DNA of 64,000 bases from Siphonodentalium dalli (taxonomy: Eukaryota; Mollusca; Scaphopoda; Gadilida; Siphonodentaliidae), in NCBI GenBank assembly GCA_032622095.1, contig CP136063.1:182941956-183005955 (forward strand), in the 5' to 3' direction. This document shows, one piece after another, positions 1 through 9,734 of this stretch. The notes below the pieces were generated by a model. That model was not told the DNA's origin and did not search any database. It saw only the letters and a program-made list of their open reading frames with translations. How positions within the stretch are numbered: the first letter of the stretch is position 1; each line of letters begins with the position of its first letter. The position numbers were made by a program, and so were the translations under genes.

Positions 1-151
1 CTATATTGACAATTTTTGTTTCGGAAATCTTCCTCGTAGGTATGTTTTGAGATACATCTTATCAAATTATGTGAAATATTTTGGGGGTTCTAATGAGCAA
101 TGTCTGTTTAAACTGTGAGTTTGAAAATATCAGTACAATAATAGCCCTTAC

Positions 152-384
152 CTCAACTGAACTGAGCTCTTCTTTTTGTTTATGGAGCTTAGTCCTCATG
201 AGTGATAGAACCACATCAAGATGGCTGACACCTGACTCTAGTTTATAAAGTTCCGCTCGACACTCTCCCTCCTCGAAGGCTCCACGAATCTCCATTAGTT
301 TCTCCAAGCTTTTCATCTTCAGGTGAAAATATGAGGATAGATCATCAAGTGTGTCGCAATTCTCCATCTCACTTGCAGCTACAA
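152..384 (-). CDS. Partial gene: first coding exon of a coiled-coil protein, SKA1-like
   Basis: An exon on the minus strand with an acceptor (ttatttcag) just above 384 and a donor (gtaagg) just below 152. The likely start is the ATG at 367-365, so about 72 codons are coding and 17 bases are 5' untranslated. The peptide begins MENCDTLDDLSSYF and continues as a charged amphipathic helix without proline, as expected for a coiled coil. From memory it resembles the N-terminus of SKA1, a spindle- and kinetochore-associated protein that helps couple microtubules to kinetochores: a D-L-x-x-L start, then K-x-x-x-L, then L-R, then a long helix of similar length. The match is low in identity, so another coiled-coil protein is possible. 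The winged-helix microtubule-binding domain of SKA1 would lie further left, outside the window. The intron phase after this exon is 0. Confidence 0.45.
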
Positions 385-397
385 CTGAAATAATCAT

Positions 398-1327
398 TAA
401 CAGAACTCATGTTACTTGACATTTATAGAGTTCAAGTTTTACAAGGGGGCCTATACAAACTCTAAGAGAAACGAAAAGTGGAACATAAATTAATAATCTC
501 ATTCGACAGTTTAAATGTTAGACTCCACTGCAATTCTAGCTTTAAGTCCTTGCGGTATCCTATATCATTCTAATCAGTTTGTTCTACCAATACTTTTTAA
601 TATGGACTATTAAAGTATTTAATTCAACTAGGTTCGTAATACTGTACAGTGTACATATCCATTATCCACACATATATATAGAGGATCTCCAACATGTTAT
701 GTTGGGATATAAAATTTTATGAAACGAGTTTGATAAAATCTTATATCCCCAACATAACGAGTTGAGGATCTTGTATATTACATGAAAATAACTAGAGCAT
801 TATGCCTTTTTAACAAATCAAAATCTTTAAAAGAAGCTGAAAAGTGCCTGTAAAATGCATACACGCACAGCGATGGCTGAGACGCTTCACAACCGTATAC
901 GACAGTATTGCGCACTCTGTCTTGCGACGAAAATATAGTCTCCCTATTTGCCTCTTTGTTTCTGTGCCTATTTTCGTTAGTGCGACGAAGTTGGACAATA
1001 AAGCATTGGCGCAGCTTTTCTAAATAGTATTAATCCGCGCTGTAATTTACTTGGCGCGATGCCAAGTATCCCAGGAAGCATGCGGCGATTACTCACTAGT
1101 GAGAGATAAGAATATATCTAATGGATTTTTCAATGATATTATAGGGATTTCATGTCATAGGTATATCTGCCATATCCTTTCTGCCCTTCAGCGGTTATTT
1201 TTTTAACATTTCTTGCACTGTCTATCTTTCTCTACTAACACATTGCCACCTGTTCACTCATAAAATACACCACTCCTCCACAGGGGTCTACCCACTTCTC
1301 ATTCCTTCAAACTACATGTAGTTAACT
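398..1327. other. Intergenic or 5' flank; one hairpin, no gene
   Basis: No coding exon is seen. It holds an imperfect hairpin at about 676-775, where gaggatctccaacatgttat pairs with its near-complement at the far end, with AT-rich flanks. A promoter for the minus-strand gene at 152-384 would be expected here, but no convincing element was found. Confidence 0.5.
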
Positions 1328-1335
1328 ATCAGCAC

Positions 1336-1865
1336 CAGGGATGGATCCAGCGATTTTTTGGGGACACCTGTTTTGGGACCATGATATGCCAAAGGCATAT
1401 CCCAAGGGTCGTAGGCCCGAGATGGGGGTAGGTACGGCAGGGGGTCGCCCCCTCCCTTATGTGCAGCATTAAGGATCCCACATAAATGCACTGGCTTACA
1501 AGGTCAAGATAAAGGCCAATGTATTATCTTATATATGCAACTCCTTAGATGGGAGACTCTCATTTATATAAGAGAATGCATTGGTACAGGATTTTTGCAA
1601 AATTTCAAGAAGCCCCAGTCATGAAAGGGTTAAAATATTTCTCACTGGACACTTGATTAAGCAAATAAAGGCTCTATATCAACTGTATGTTGATGATTTG
1701 CATTGCATGTTGTTGAATTATAATACTAATAGAATATTTCCTTCAAAATATAGAAAATTCAGCTTTAATAAAACTATCCACTTGCAATTTGGGGACATTT
1801 AGGCCACCAGAGTTTGGGCGCCCAAACCTGTAACAGGTATCAAAAGAGCCCTGGATCCTTCCCTG
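1336..1865. mobile_element. Non-autonomous hAT-like transposon, 530 bp, with 8-bp TSD
   Basis: The ends are inverted: CAGGGATGGATCCAGCG on the left and the complement of CAGGGAAGGATCCAGGG on the right. The 8-bp word ATCAGCAC occurs immediately outside both ends (1328-1335 and 1866-1873) as a perfect target-site duplication. An 8-bp TSD with CAGGG termini is typical of the hAT superfamily. There is no transposase. Roughly 1460-1642 inside it is a fragment of the TTAA-flanked MITE family 1 (cattctcttatatatgcgag type), so this is a nested insertion. Confidence 0.85.
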
Positions 1866-1873
1866 ATCAGCAC

Positions 1874-2267
1874 ACATATCTAAAACTGCCATTCGGTTTG
1901 AGATCCTGACAGAAGCATTGGGTGTGATAGGAGAGGTTGGTGTACTGTGCTGGAACTAGTAGGGGAGACACGTGCCACATGGTTCATTGTGCTCTAACAA
2001 TGATGAAATTGGTGCCAACAGCTCAGGGTGTGATACCTCGCTGTTGAAGTTTCTGTTATGGGAATTCAGTTTCAAGGCATGGGACCTGGCCAATGTTTTT
2101 GCAATCATAGGCCTACGCGTGGAGATGAAGATGTTGATACTCATGAGTAGTGTAGCAGCCGTATAAGCGGTGTGAAATTCTATGGTGGGACTGGTAATTG
2201 GTCGGAAACCAAATGTTATAAAATCAGGAAAATTCTAAGTCGAAAAAGGGCCATAACTCAGACAAAA
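1874..2267. other. Intergenic, nothing recognised
   Basis: Short overlapping reading frames on both strands (around 1956-2166) show no recognisable domain, and no splice-supported exon was seen. Confidence 0.4.
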
Positions 2268-3030
2268 ACTAGAGGTGTGACTGTCCCAATGGGACTACGG
2301 ATACCCCCCTGTTTTTAAAATACTAAGATGTTTCACATGTCAGTAAACATTTAGTTAAAATAATAAAATAACTGTTCCCATTGCAGGTGTACGACCATAA
2401 CCCTAATCTTAAACCTATTGACCGAAAAATATAGGAATAAAAGCTTGGATAAAATTATGTATGTTGCGAAAAAAATTCTAAGTTGTAAAAGGGGAATAAG
2501 TTCAATAACTCCACCAAAAAATGTCGGACAGACGTCATAATCGCAGGTGCACAGGTTCCCATAGTACTAAATATCAGTGCCAAGATTAAAAAACATTGAC
2601 CGAAAAATGTAGGAATAAAAGCTCGGACAAAATTATGAATGTTGCAAAAAAAGTTTCTAAATAAAAAAAGGGGGATAACTCCACCAAAAAATGTCGGACA
2701 GACGTCATAATCGCAAGTGCACAAGTTCCCATGGTACTAAATATCTGTGCCACGTTTTAAAAAAATTGACTGAAAAATGTAGGAATAAAAGCTCGGACAA
2801 AAGTATACATGTTGTGAAAACAGACGTCATAATCGCAGGTGCACAGGTTCCCATGGTGGTTGATGTCTGTGCCAAGTTTCACGGAAATTGATCAAAAAAC
2901 GACAGAGAAAACTCCGGACAAATTTGTGTCCACGGACGGACGACGCCGACGGACGACGGACGACGGACGGACGGACGGACAAGCTGACTCCAGTATACCC
3001 CCCCCTAACTTCGTTGCGGGGGGTATAATA
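2268..3030. repeat. Interspersed repeat with internal tandem units of about 170 bp (copy 1)
   Basis: Starts with actagaggtgtgactgtccc and ends with aacttcgttgcggggggta. Inside are three or more diverged tandem units containing cagacgtcataatcgcaggt and aataaaagctcggacaaa, then a GGACGGAC-rich stretch. The same element, with the same start and end, recurs at 52807-53586. It is non-coding; the open frames across it are incidental. Confidence 0.8.
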
Positions 3031-3053
3031 ATTAGATGGAACCCATAATTATT

Positions 3054-3400
3054 TGAACCTTTCTGAACACACACTACTAGTATCCCCTAACTCCACTCTG
3101 TACTGATGTGCACTGGATAAAATACCCGAAAGGGGGACTGCCAGTGCAACTCCATTTAGAGATAGATATATGTGTCACTGTCAATGATGGCGACAAATCT
3201 GATATTTAAATCGGAGGTCGGATTCGGTGTCTAGCAATATCTTGATTCACAGATGCCGCGAATCAATTCAATGTTGATATCTTTGATTGCACATTTACTG
3301 CAGCATGGAGTCGGAGTCCTCCTTTAAGGTATTTTGTCCAGTGGCAGTGCACGTCAGTACAGAGTGGAGTCGGGAGATTGCGTGTGTTCAGAAAGGTTCA
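3054..3400. mobile_element. Foldback (inverted-repeat) element
   Basis: About 70 bp at 3054-3130 (tgaacctttctgaacacacac, then ctccactctgtactgatgtg) is repeated in inverse orientation at 3325-3400. It encloses about 200 bp with no coding potential. A non-autonomous DNA transposon is likely; no clear TSD was seen. Confidence 0.6.
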
Positions 3401-3544
3401 GCAAAAATGTTGTAAAATAACAGTATGAATTTATATGAATATGATATTTTACACCACACCGGCTATTACGATCTTGACTGAAATTAGTCACATACGTGTA
3501 AAAGAACGAGACAGAGAGAGGTGCGGGAGTCACACCGAAAGTTG

Positions 3545-3631
3545 GTAGCACTTGAAATCCCAAGCCGGTCGCGCATCCAAGGACTTGATGTTGCTTAACT
3601 TCGACACAAAGTGTCTAATGGCTGTGACCAC
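3545..3631 (-). repeat. 5S rRNA-related sequence (degenerate; possible 5S-derived SINE head)
   Basis: Read on the plus strand it contains gcgcatccaaggact and gttgcttaacttcg. These match the reverse complement of the conserved internal control region of animal 5S rRNA (CGAAGTTAAGCAAC and the A-box/TTGGATG region), in the right order, with outer blocks (agcac...atcccaagccggtc and aatggctgtgacc) also matching. It is too diverged and slightly too short to be a functional gene. It could be a 5S pseudogene or the head of a 5S-derived SINE; the adjoining stretch at 3497-3544 recurs at about 4567-4613, which favours a repeat. Confidence 0.5.
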
Positions 3632-4564
3632 AATTTGTCTGATCCCCCCTATTGAAGATCCCCCGAGTCATGCCGAAAGGTGATCGCCATTTAATCTGTA
3701 TGACATTTGGCTGTATTCTATTCGGAGCTCCGAACAGAACTACGGGATATAACTCGATCTATCCATACATGTCAGTGACACCATGGCCGAACTGAAATGT
3801 GAAAGGTGTGTGACCTACTTAAGCACTGTATCAGCTGTTAATCTTTGATAGTGCGGTGACTGCAAGATGATGATGATCATACCAATATAGAACTTGATGT
3901 CTTTTTTTTTGGGTCTTTTTTATTATTTGTGATTATTTCTGTTTTATTAAATAAAAAAGAAATAATCACAATAATAGTACATCTGTTTCGCAACTTGGAC
4001 TTGATTTGTTTTGTTTTTAACTAAATTATTTTAGATTGACCTGATCTTGCTGAAGACTGTAAAGTTTATATTATAAATTATATCGTCTGAATGCTGTTAA
4101 AAAACATTAATTCACGATTGACATAACATAATAAAAAATTAAAAACCCAACAATATTAAATATTAAACAAAATAAACAACAAATGTCAGATCAAACAAAT
4201 TTGTTGAAATTATTATTACATTATAATCTACATATTAATTATAGGCTATATATGATTTATAATTTTATTATATTTACCAGTTATATTTAATCATCAATTC
4301 AATAATGAATTAATTGTTAATTAATGAATTAATTGTTAATTCGCCATCAATCATGCTATTGTAAAGTAAAATAAATCACAACAGCGAACAATATTCACGA
4401 GCCCCAAATTTGAAGATCCCCGAACATACTGTACTCGGGGGATCGTCAATAATGGGGATCCACGTCCTTGCACTGTGACCAAGAGATCTGGACATCTCGA
4501 GCAGAGATATCATTGAGCCCGTCCTTCTATATTTAGACGGACTCTGAAGCACAGACAGCCCCAA
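3632..4564. other. AT-rich intergenic DNA, no gene
   Basis: Contains homopolymer and AT-rich runs (3900-4370) and a duplicated short motif with gatcccc near 3650 and 4420-4445. No coding exon was recognised. Confidence 0.4.
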
Positions 4565-4681
4565 GTGTAAAAGAACAAGAGAGAAAAGTGGGGGTGTCAC
4601 ACCAAAAGTTGGCAGCTCCGGGAATGCGGTACTGACTGCTGACTGTTCACCAGTGTTCATGCAATCTGCATTCAGAGTTTC
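4565..4681. repeat. Second copy of the SINE-tail-like segment
   Basis: The stretch with gtaaaagaac, agagaaaagtggggg and cacaccaaaagttggcagc matches the segment beside the 5S-like block at 3497-3546. It ends at the left boundary of the element starting at 4687. Confidence 0.45.
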
Positions 4682-4686
4682 ACTGT

Positions 4687-6476
4687 CAGGTCGGGCACAG
4701 GTGCCAAATGAGCTAAATAGCTCATTTGAGCTCACATAGCTACATCGAGCTTAATTTTTAATGTGATTTAAGTCCATATCCTCAGTTCAACACATGCATC
4801 AAATTATCGCATTGCGAACTTACATTCATTAGTTAGACACCATGTCAAGCTTCACAGAAACTCCTTCCCTACAAATAATTAAAACAGCAGTGGCGTGATC
4901 AAAGGCAATTTGATTAACACTTTTAGGAGAATGATTAAACTTCTTTTTGAACTTACAAATTGTTTGCCGAACGTACACTCATCTGCCATTAAGAGAAGAA
5001 AAAATACGGAAGCGCGAGTGGTCAGTACATTCATATTTTACACATCGTTTACTGTGTCTTCTATTGTGTCGATGTGGTAAAAGCGTGCGGCTTTCCGTAT
5101 CTTCCAACCAGTGAAATTCAATTAAAATCATGCTTATAAACACATAGACGGAGCCTGTTTTGAGCAGCCAATCAGAACGTTTGTTTCATTTTATCTTAGG
5201 ATAAGCTTAGACATAGCGGAGCGAATCTGACACAGCACGATTTGCCGACTGAAAAGTCAATTTAAAACTATTTTCTCTCACGAATTTTAATGAAAATATA
5301 TGGATAAATCCTTAAGCAAATGTCACGTAAAAGATATCAAGACTGTTGTGAGTAGATGAGCACACGATGTATTTGTGAAGCTCAATACTAGGTTGGTCCA
5401 GTATAGGGTTGAAACGATTAATCGACTAGTCGTAGACGATGCTGAAATGTCAGAACGTCGACTCTGAATTTTGCCGTTGACTAGTCGGAATATAGTGTAT
5501 TAGTTTCATGTATAACGTTTTCAAGATCGATTCCGGCATAAACGGTGTTAACTGCGCGTAAGTTATGGTAAGTATAACGTTTGGTGGCACCCGGAATTGA
5601 CAGTGTTACTAGTATAGACACACACGGACCGGTGACCCGACTATTAATTGGACGAATGAAATTGACAACACAATGTCTCACTCGTCGTTTGAGGTCAAAG
5701 ACATGATGGCAATGATTGACGCGGCTTTGTAGTTTGTCCGAGACCGCTTTGATACAGACACTGTGTATATTTCCATTGATCTCGCACCGTCGGATTATGA
5801 TGCGACGTTGGGTGAAGGTCGCTTAAGGTGACGTCATTGGTGCTACCGTATATAAATGATACTGACATTAAGAACTGGCTATCGTATTCTACCACGTAGC
5901 CTATACTATAGGGCGTATTTAGTCTGAACATTAACATTTTATAGTGACACCGCTCGGCACCGGTTTATTGGTGATCAAGTGACTGAACGAAATAATCTCG
6001 AATGCTGATATTAAATTTAAAACCTGTATAAATGATCGTGTATCTAATCATTATCCACCACATGTCTAATTATATAATTACATTCAGTGTGTTGGATAAA
6101 TATCAAGATGTTTACAGTTTTATTTCCCAAATAAATTGGTGTGTATGCAGGGAAATGCGCAACGCAATAGAACGCCATTGCATCAGTGTACGCCATGTAC
6201 GATGAATTTTCCGTACAATGTTATGTTTGAAAGTTTTGATATCGGGTACCGACTAGTCGACGCAACGCGACTTTTGGGCCTCGACTAGTCGACTCTGAAA
6301 TTCACTAATCGTTTCAACACTAGTCCAGTAGTATTAGTAATAAATTCGCAATGCGATAATTTGATGCACGCGTTGAACTGAGGAAATGGACTTAAATCAC
6401 ATTAAAAATTTAGCTCGATTTAGCTATGTGAGCTCAAATGAGCTATTTAACTCATTTGGCACCTGTGCCCGACCTG
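4687..6476. mobile_element. TIR transposon with 5-bp TSD, interrupted by a hAT
   Basis: Termini are CAGGTCGGGCACAGGTGCCA and its complement. The inverted repeats extend about 135 bp on each side (to about 4820, and from about 6340) and include the palindromic gagctaaatagctc. The word ACTGT directly flanks both ends (4682-4686 and 6477-6481), giving a 5-bp TSD. The interior has no transposase. A separate hAT (5404-6322) sits inside it close to the right arm, so this element is older than that insertion. The superfamily is not assigned. Confidence 0.75.
5404..6322. mobile_element. Non-autonomous hAT transposon, 919 bp, with perfect 8-bp TSD
   Basis: Left end TAGGGTTGAAACGATTAATC; right end the complement of TAGTGTTGAAACGATTAG. 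Subterminal palindromes gtcgactagtcg occur at both ends. GTCCAGTA is duplicated at 5396-5403 and 6323-6330. The termini and 8-bp TSD are typical of hAT. No transposase frame survives. It is inserted into the 4687-6476 element. Confidence 0.88.
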
Positions 6477-7190
6477 ACTGTATCACTATCAAACAAGATT
6501 GTCAAAAATCAACACTGATCAACTGACAATTATTGAATTAAGCCTTAAGGCTTAACTTAGTTAAGGCCCCTCAAAAAAGATTACTTGTTTATCATAGGTT
6601 TTTTTTTCCAGGGAGGGACATTTTGTTTTGGGATCCGATAAGGTAAGTTATCGGGAAAAACGTAATATATTACTACTTTCACAAAACTCATGTTTTATTT
6701 CAATCTATTTCGGCACAAATCTAGTTCTCTTCTTTTCAACAGGCAGTCCTCTCCCTCTGCAAGCTGTGCATATTGGGTAAGATCTTTCATCCAATGGTTC
6801 CAGGTCGTCTTCTGTTCCACAATGTATACATATTCTATCATTACCCGCACTATACCAAGGCAATTCTATCTTGTCTTGGCAAGATAGATTTCCCTTAATA
6901 TAGACGGGTGGATAGTCAGTTTGACACTTTTACTTTAACAATTGCATTGTCGTATTGGTCGGGGCGGGGTTGCGAACTGTCCAAGGCATCACCCCTGAAC
7001 ATTTCATACACTTGGATGAGACTGTATGGTATGTTCTGGGAGTGTTGTCCCGTAAAAGGGCTTAAGAACCTTCGGCCCATCGGTGATTTGTATAATCACA
7101 AATCTCATAAGTCTTATAACGGGTAACAGACAAATACTTTAATTTTAAAAATGCACGGCTTGAAACTATACACAGAAACACGTGTTTCCG

Positions 7191-7521
7191 GGTTGGCGAT
7201 TATTGCAACACGATAGGGGAACACCGTGTGCGTAACGTTACTGTCACAAGTATAACGTACTCTGATAACAACTTATCGCCAAATTCATGCTTCAAACATT
7301 TCAAACATTTCAAACATGTCATCTTCGGCTTCTTTTATTTTATTTTTATGAAAATGAATAATAAATGGGGTGATAAATATGTATATAAATATAACGACAA
7401 ATAGAATCAAATTAGCCATTTTCCCGTGAAACTTAGGACAGGCAAGCCAGGTACAAAAATTGGTGAAATATGAGTATGAACGTCAAAGTGTTCCCCTATC
7501 GTATTGCGATAATTGCCAACC
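7191..7521. mobile_element. MULE-like MITE, 331 bp, with 9-bp TSD
   Basis: Termini GGTTGGCGATTATTGCAACA and the complement of GGTTGGCAATTATCGCAATA; the inverted arms extend about 35 bp through cgataggggaacac. GTGTTTCCG is duplicated at 7182-7190 and 7522-7530. A 9-bp TSD with G-starting TIRs fits Mutator-like elements. No coding content. Confidence 0.72.
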
Positions 7522-7786
7522 GTGTTTCCGGTATAGGTGTACGCGTTTTCGGTAGGTGTGATCGATCAGCGTACCGTGTACCGATGTTTATACTTTGCGT
7601 AATGTGACTTCCTGGATATAGAGTAGTCGTTCTTTGACCGATATTGAGCTCCGCGTAAAGCATATATTGGTGTTCTGGAGATAATATAAAAAACAAAAAA
7701 TAATATGCACGGGAGGAATTTTGGGACACACTAATAGTTGTAGTCCGAGCCCGAGCCCGAGTCCAGTAAAATGTGTAGTTGGGATT

Positions 7787-8270
7787 TTCAATTTCGTTTA
7801 TTGTCGTTAATATAATTCCAATAGTGATGAATTTTGGTTTGTGGTAAGTTATGCCAATTACAAATAAAAAAAACTAAAAAGATAATTTGTAAGTCTTATA
7901 TTTCAACTTTTATCGACATTTTTCGTTCTCCAGCACACTAAAAGTTGTAGTTGGAATCAGCCGAGCCGGCCGCCGAGTCGCTAATTAGCTGTTAATTGCT
8001 ATTGTTAGGAATATGTTGGCGGCTCATTTTCAATTTCGTTTATTGTCGTTAATATAATTCCAATAGTGATGAATTTTGGTTTGTGGTAAGTTATGCCAAT
8101 TACAAATAAAAAAAACTAAAAAGATAATTTGTAAGTCTTATATTTCAACTTTTATCGACATTTTTCGTTCTCCAGCACACTAAAAGTTGTAGTTGGAATC
8201 AGCCGAGCCGGCCGCCGAGTCGCTAATTAGCTGTTAATTGCTATTGTTAGGAATATGTTGGCGGCTCATA
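7787..8270. repeat. Near-perfect tandem duplication, two units of 242 bp, in the left TIR
   Basis: The segment from ttttcaatttcgtttattgt to atgttggcggctca occurs twice back to back (7787-8028 and 8029-8270), apparently without change. The right TIR has this sequence once. High identity implies a recent event, or an assembly artefact. Confidence 0.88.
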
Positions 8271-8645
8271 TCAATGGATTTATCAGTTAAGACAAGTGTG
8301 TTTGCAACTGTAGACTATTAGTATTGGGTGTTTTGTATCATTTGAGGTTTTTTGGGAAATAATAATTTAGAAAGTGAAATACATGATAAAATAAATTTAA
8401 TCACTAAACATTAGGAATATGTTGGCGGCTCAAATCAATGGATTTATGAGTTAAGACAAGACGTGAGTTGAAACGTATTGATGTAAGTTCACTTGTGAAT
8501 AACCCGAAACAAGGTTTCTGTTTTGACAGTTTACCGCATACTCAATACTGATTCGCACCTGTTGAATAAACAACTTGCCAAGGTGATTGATGGTTAGATG
8601 AATTCACCATTTCCCATCTACCAATATAACATGCAGGGGAAATAG

Positions 8646-9218
8646 CTAATTTATTTCAAACACCAGCATGATCATGTCGCATTTTTTGGCAGCAGCTACA
8701 TCAGACGACTACGTGATTTCGACGACATTCTGACGCCTGGCAAAAAACGTTTCTTTTGCAAAGGTGGAATGAAAACAACGCTCTCCATCACCACAACCAA
8801 ACTGAAACAACTAGAAAGATGGAATCCTGACGTCGTTTTCATACAGTTAGGCGGCAACGACATATGCGAAGGATCAAAACCAGCAGCCATCGTAAAAGGC
8901 CTGATCAAAATAATCAAACGTCTCAACAACGGCAAAAGGGAGATATGGTTTGGGGAAATTCTCCGTCGAGGAAATTTTCAAAAAGCTGGCAATATATCAA
9001 TGGGTGACTTCGAAGAGCAGAGGAATAAGATTAACAAACGAATCCAGAAAAAATTGAAGAAAAAAATCGTCCGCTTTTCCGACGTCCGGTACCCTACAGA
9101 CTTCGACACCTCCGACCTCATACATCTCCACCAGCCTGAGAAAAAAGATCAGAATATCGGAATCGTCCGATATAAAAGGAGAATTGAACGTATTCTGAGA
9201 GGTGCCATCCAGCACTGA
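8646..9218 (+). CDS. SGNH-hydrolase-like protein carried by a transposon
   Basis: An open frame of about 190 codons ending with TGA at 9216-9218. The first ATG in frame is 8769, but homology-like sequence begins upstream: codons from 8679 read AFFGSSYIRRL, which fits SGNH block I with its nucleophile serine. LERWNPDVVFIQLGGNDI carries block III (G-x-N-D), and DLIHLHQPEK near the end fits the catalytic D-x-x-H of block V. A GDSL/SGNH esterase-type fold is therefore likely. The start is unclear. A stop at 8643 and an acceptor-like caccag at 8661-8666 suggest a spliced upstream exon or loss of the start codon. The frame lies exactly between the long inverted arms of the 7723-9715 element, so it is transposon cargo. 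Substrate and activity are unknown; SGNH domains are known in some retroelements. Confidence 0.65.
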   Translation, partial: LIYFKHQHDHVAFFGSSYIRRLRDFDDILTPGKKRFFCKGGMKTTLSITTTKLKQLERWNPDVVFIQLGGNDICEGSKPAAIVKGLIKIIKRLNNGKREIWFGEILRRGNFQKAGNISMGDFEEQRNKINKRIQKKLKKKIVRFSDVRYPTDFDTSDLIHLHQPEKKDQNIGIVRYKRRIERILRGAIQH

Positions 9219-9734
9219 ACATGAAACTGTATGCCGCATGTTATTCTGTGAATTTAATGTCTTTATATTATTCTATGTTTTGTGATTAAATTTATTTTAT
9301 CATGTATTTCACTTTCTAAATTATTATTTCCCAAAAAACCTCAAATGATACAAAACACCCAATACTAATAGTCTGCAGTTGCAAACACCCTTGTCTTAAC
9401 TGATAAATCCATTGATTTGAGCCGCCAACATATTCCTAACAATAGCAATTAACAGCTAATTAGCGACTCGGCGGCCGGCTCGGCTGATTCCAACTACAAC
9501 TTTTAGTGTGCTGGAGAACGAAAAATGTCGATAAAAGTTGAAATATAAGACTTACAAATTATCTTTTTAGTTTTTTTTATTTGTATTTGGCATAACTTAC
9601 CACCAACCAAAATTCATCACTATTGGAATTATATTAACGACTATAAACGAAATTGAAAATCCCAACTACACATTTTACTGGACTCGGGCTCGGAATACAA
9701 CTATTAGTGTGTCCCGGAATTTTAGGGGCGGGCG

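Larger units (their letters stand above)
7723..9715. mobile_element. TIR transposon carrying an SGNH-hydrolase reading frame, with 8-bp TSD
   Basis: Termini GGGACACACTAATAGTTGTA are inverted at both ends, and GGAATTTT is duplicated at 7715-7722 and 9716-9723. The inverted arms are long (about 470 bp unique sequence: 7723 to about 8404 on the left, about 9286-9715 on the right). The left arm is longer because 242 bp of it is tandemly duplicated (7787-8028 and 8029-8270). Between the arms is an open frame with SGNH motifs (8646-9218). No transposase is visible, so it is presumably non-autonomous. The 8-bp TSD is compatible with several superfamilies (hAT, P, Merlin); none is assigned. Confidence 0.8.
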
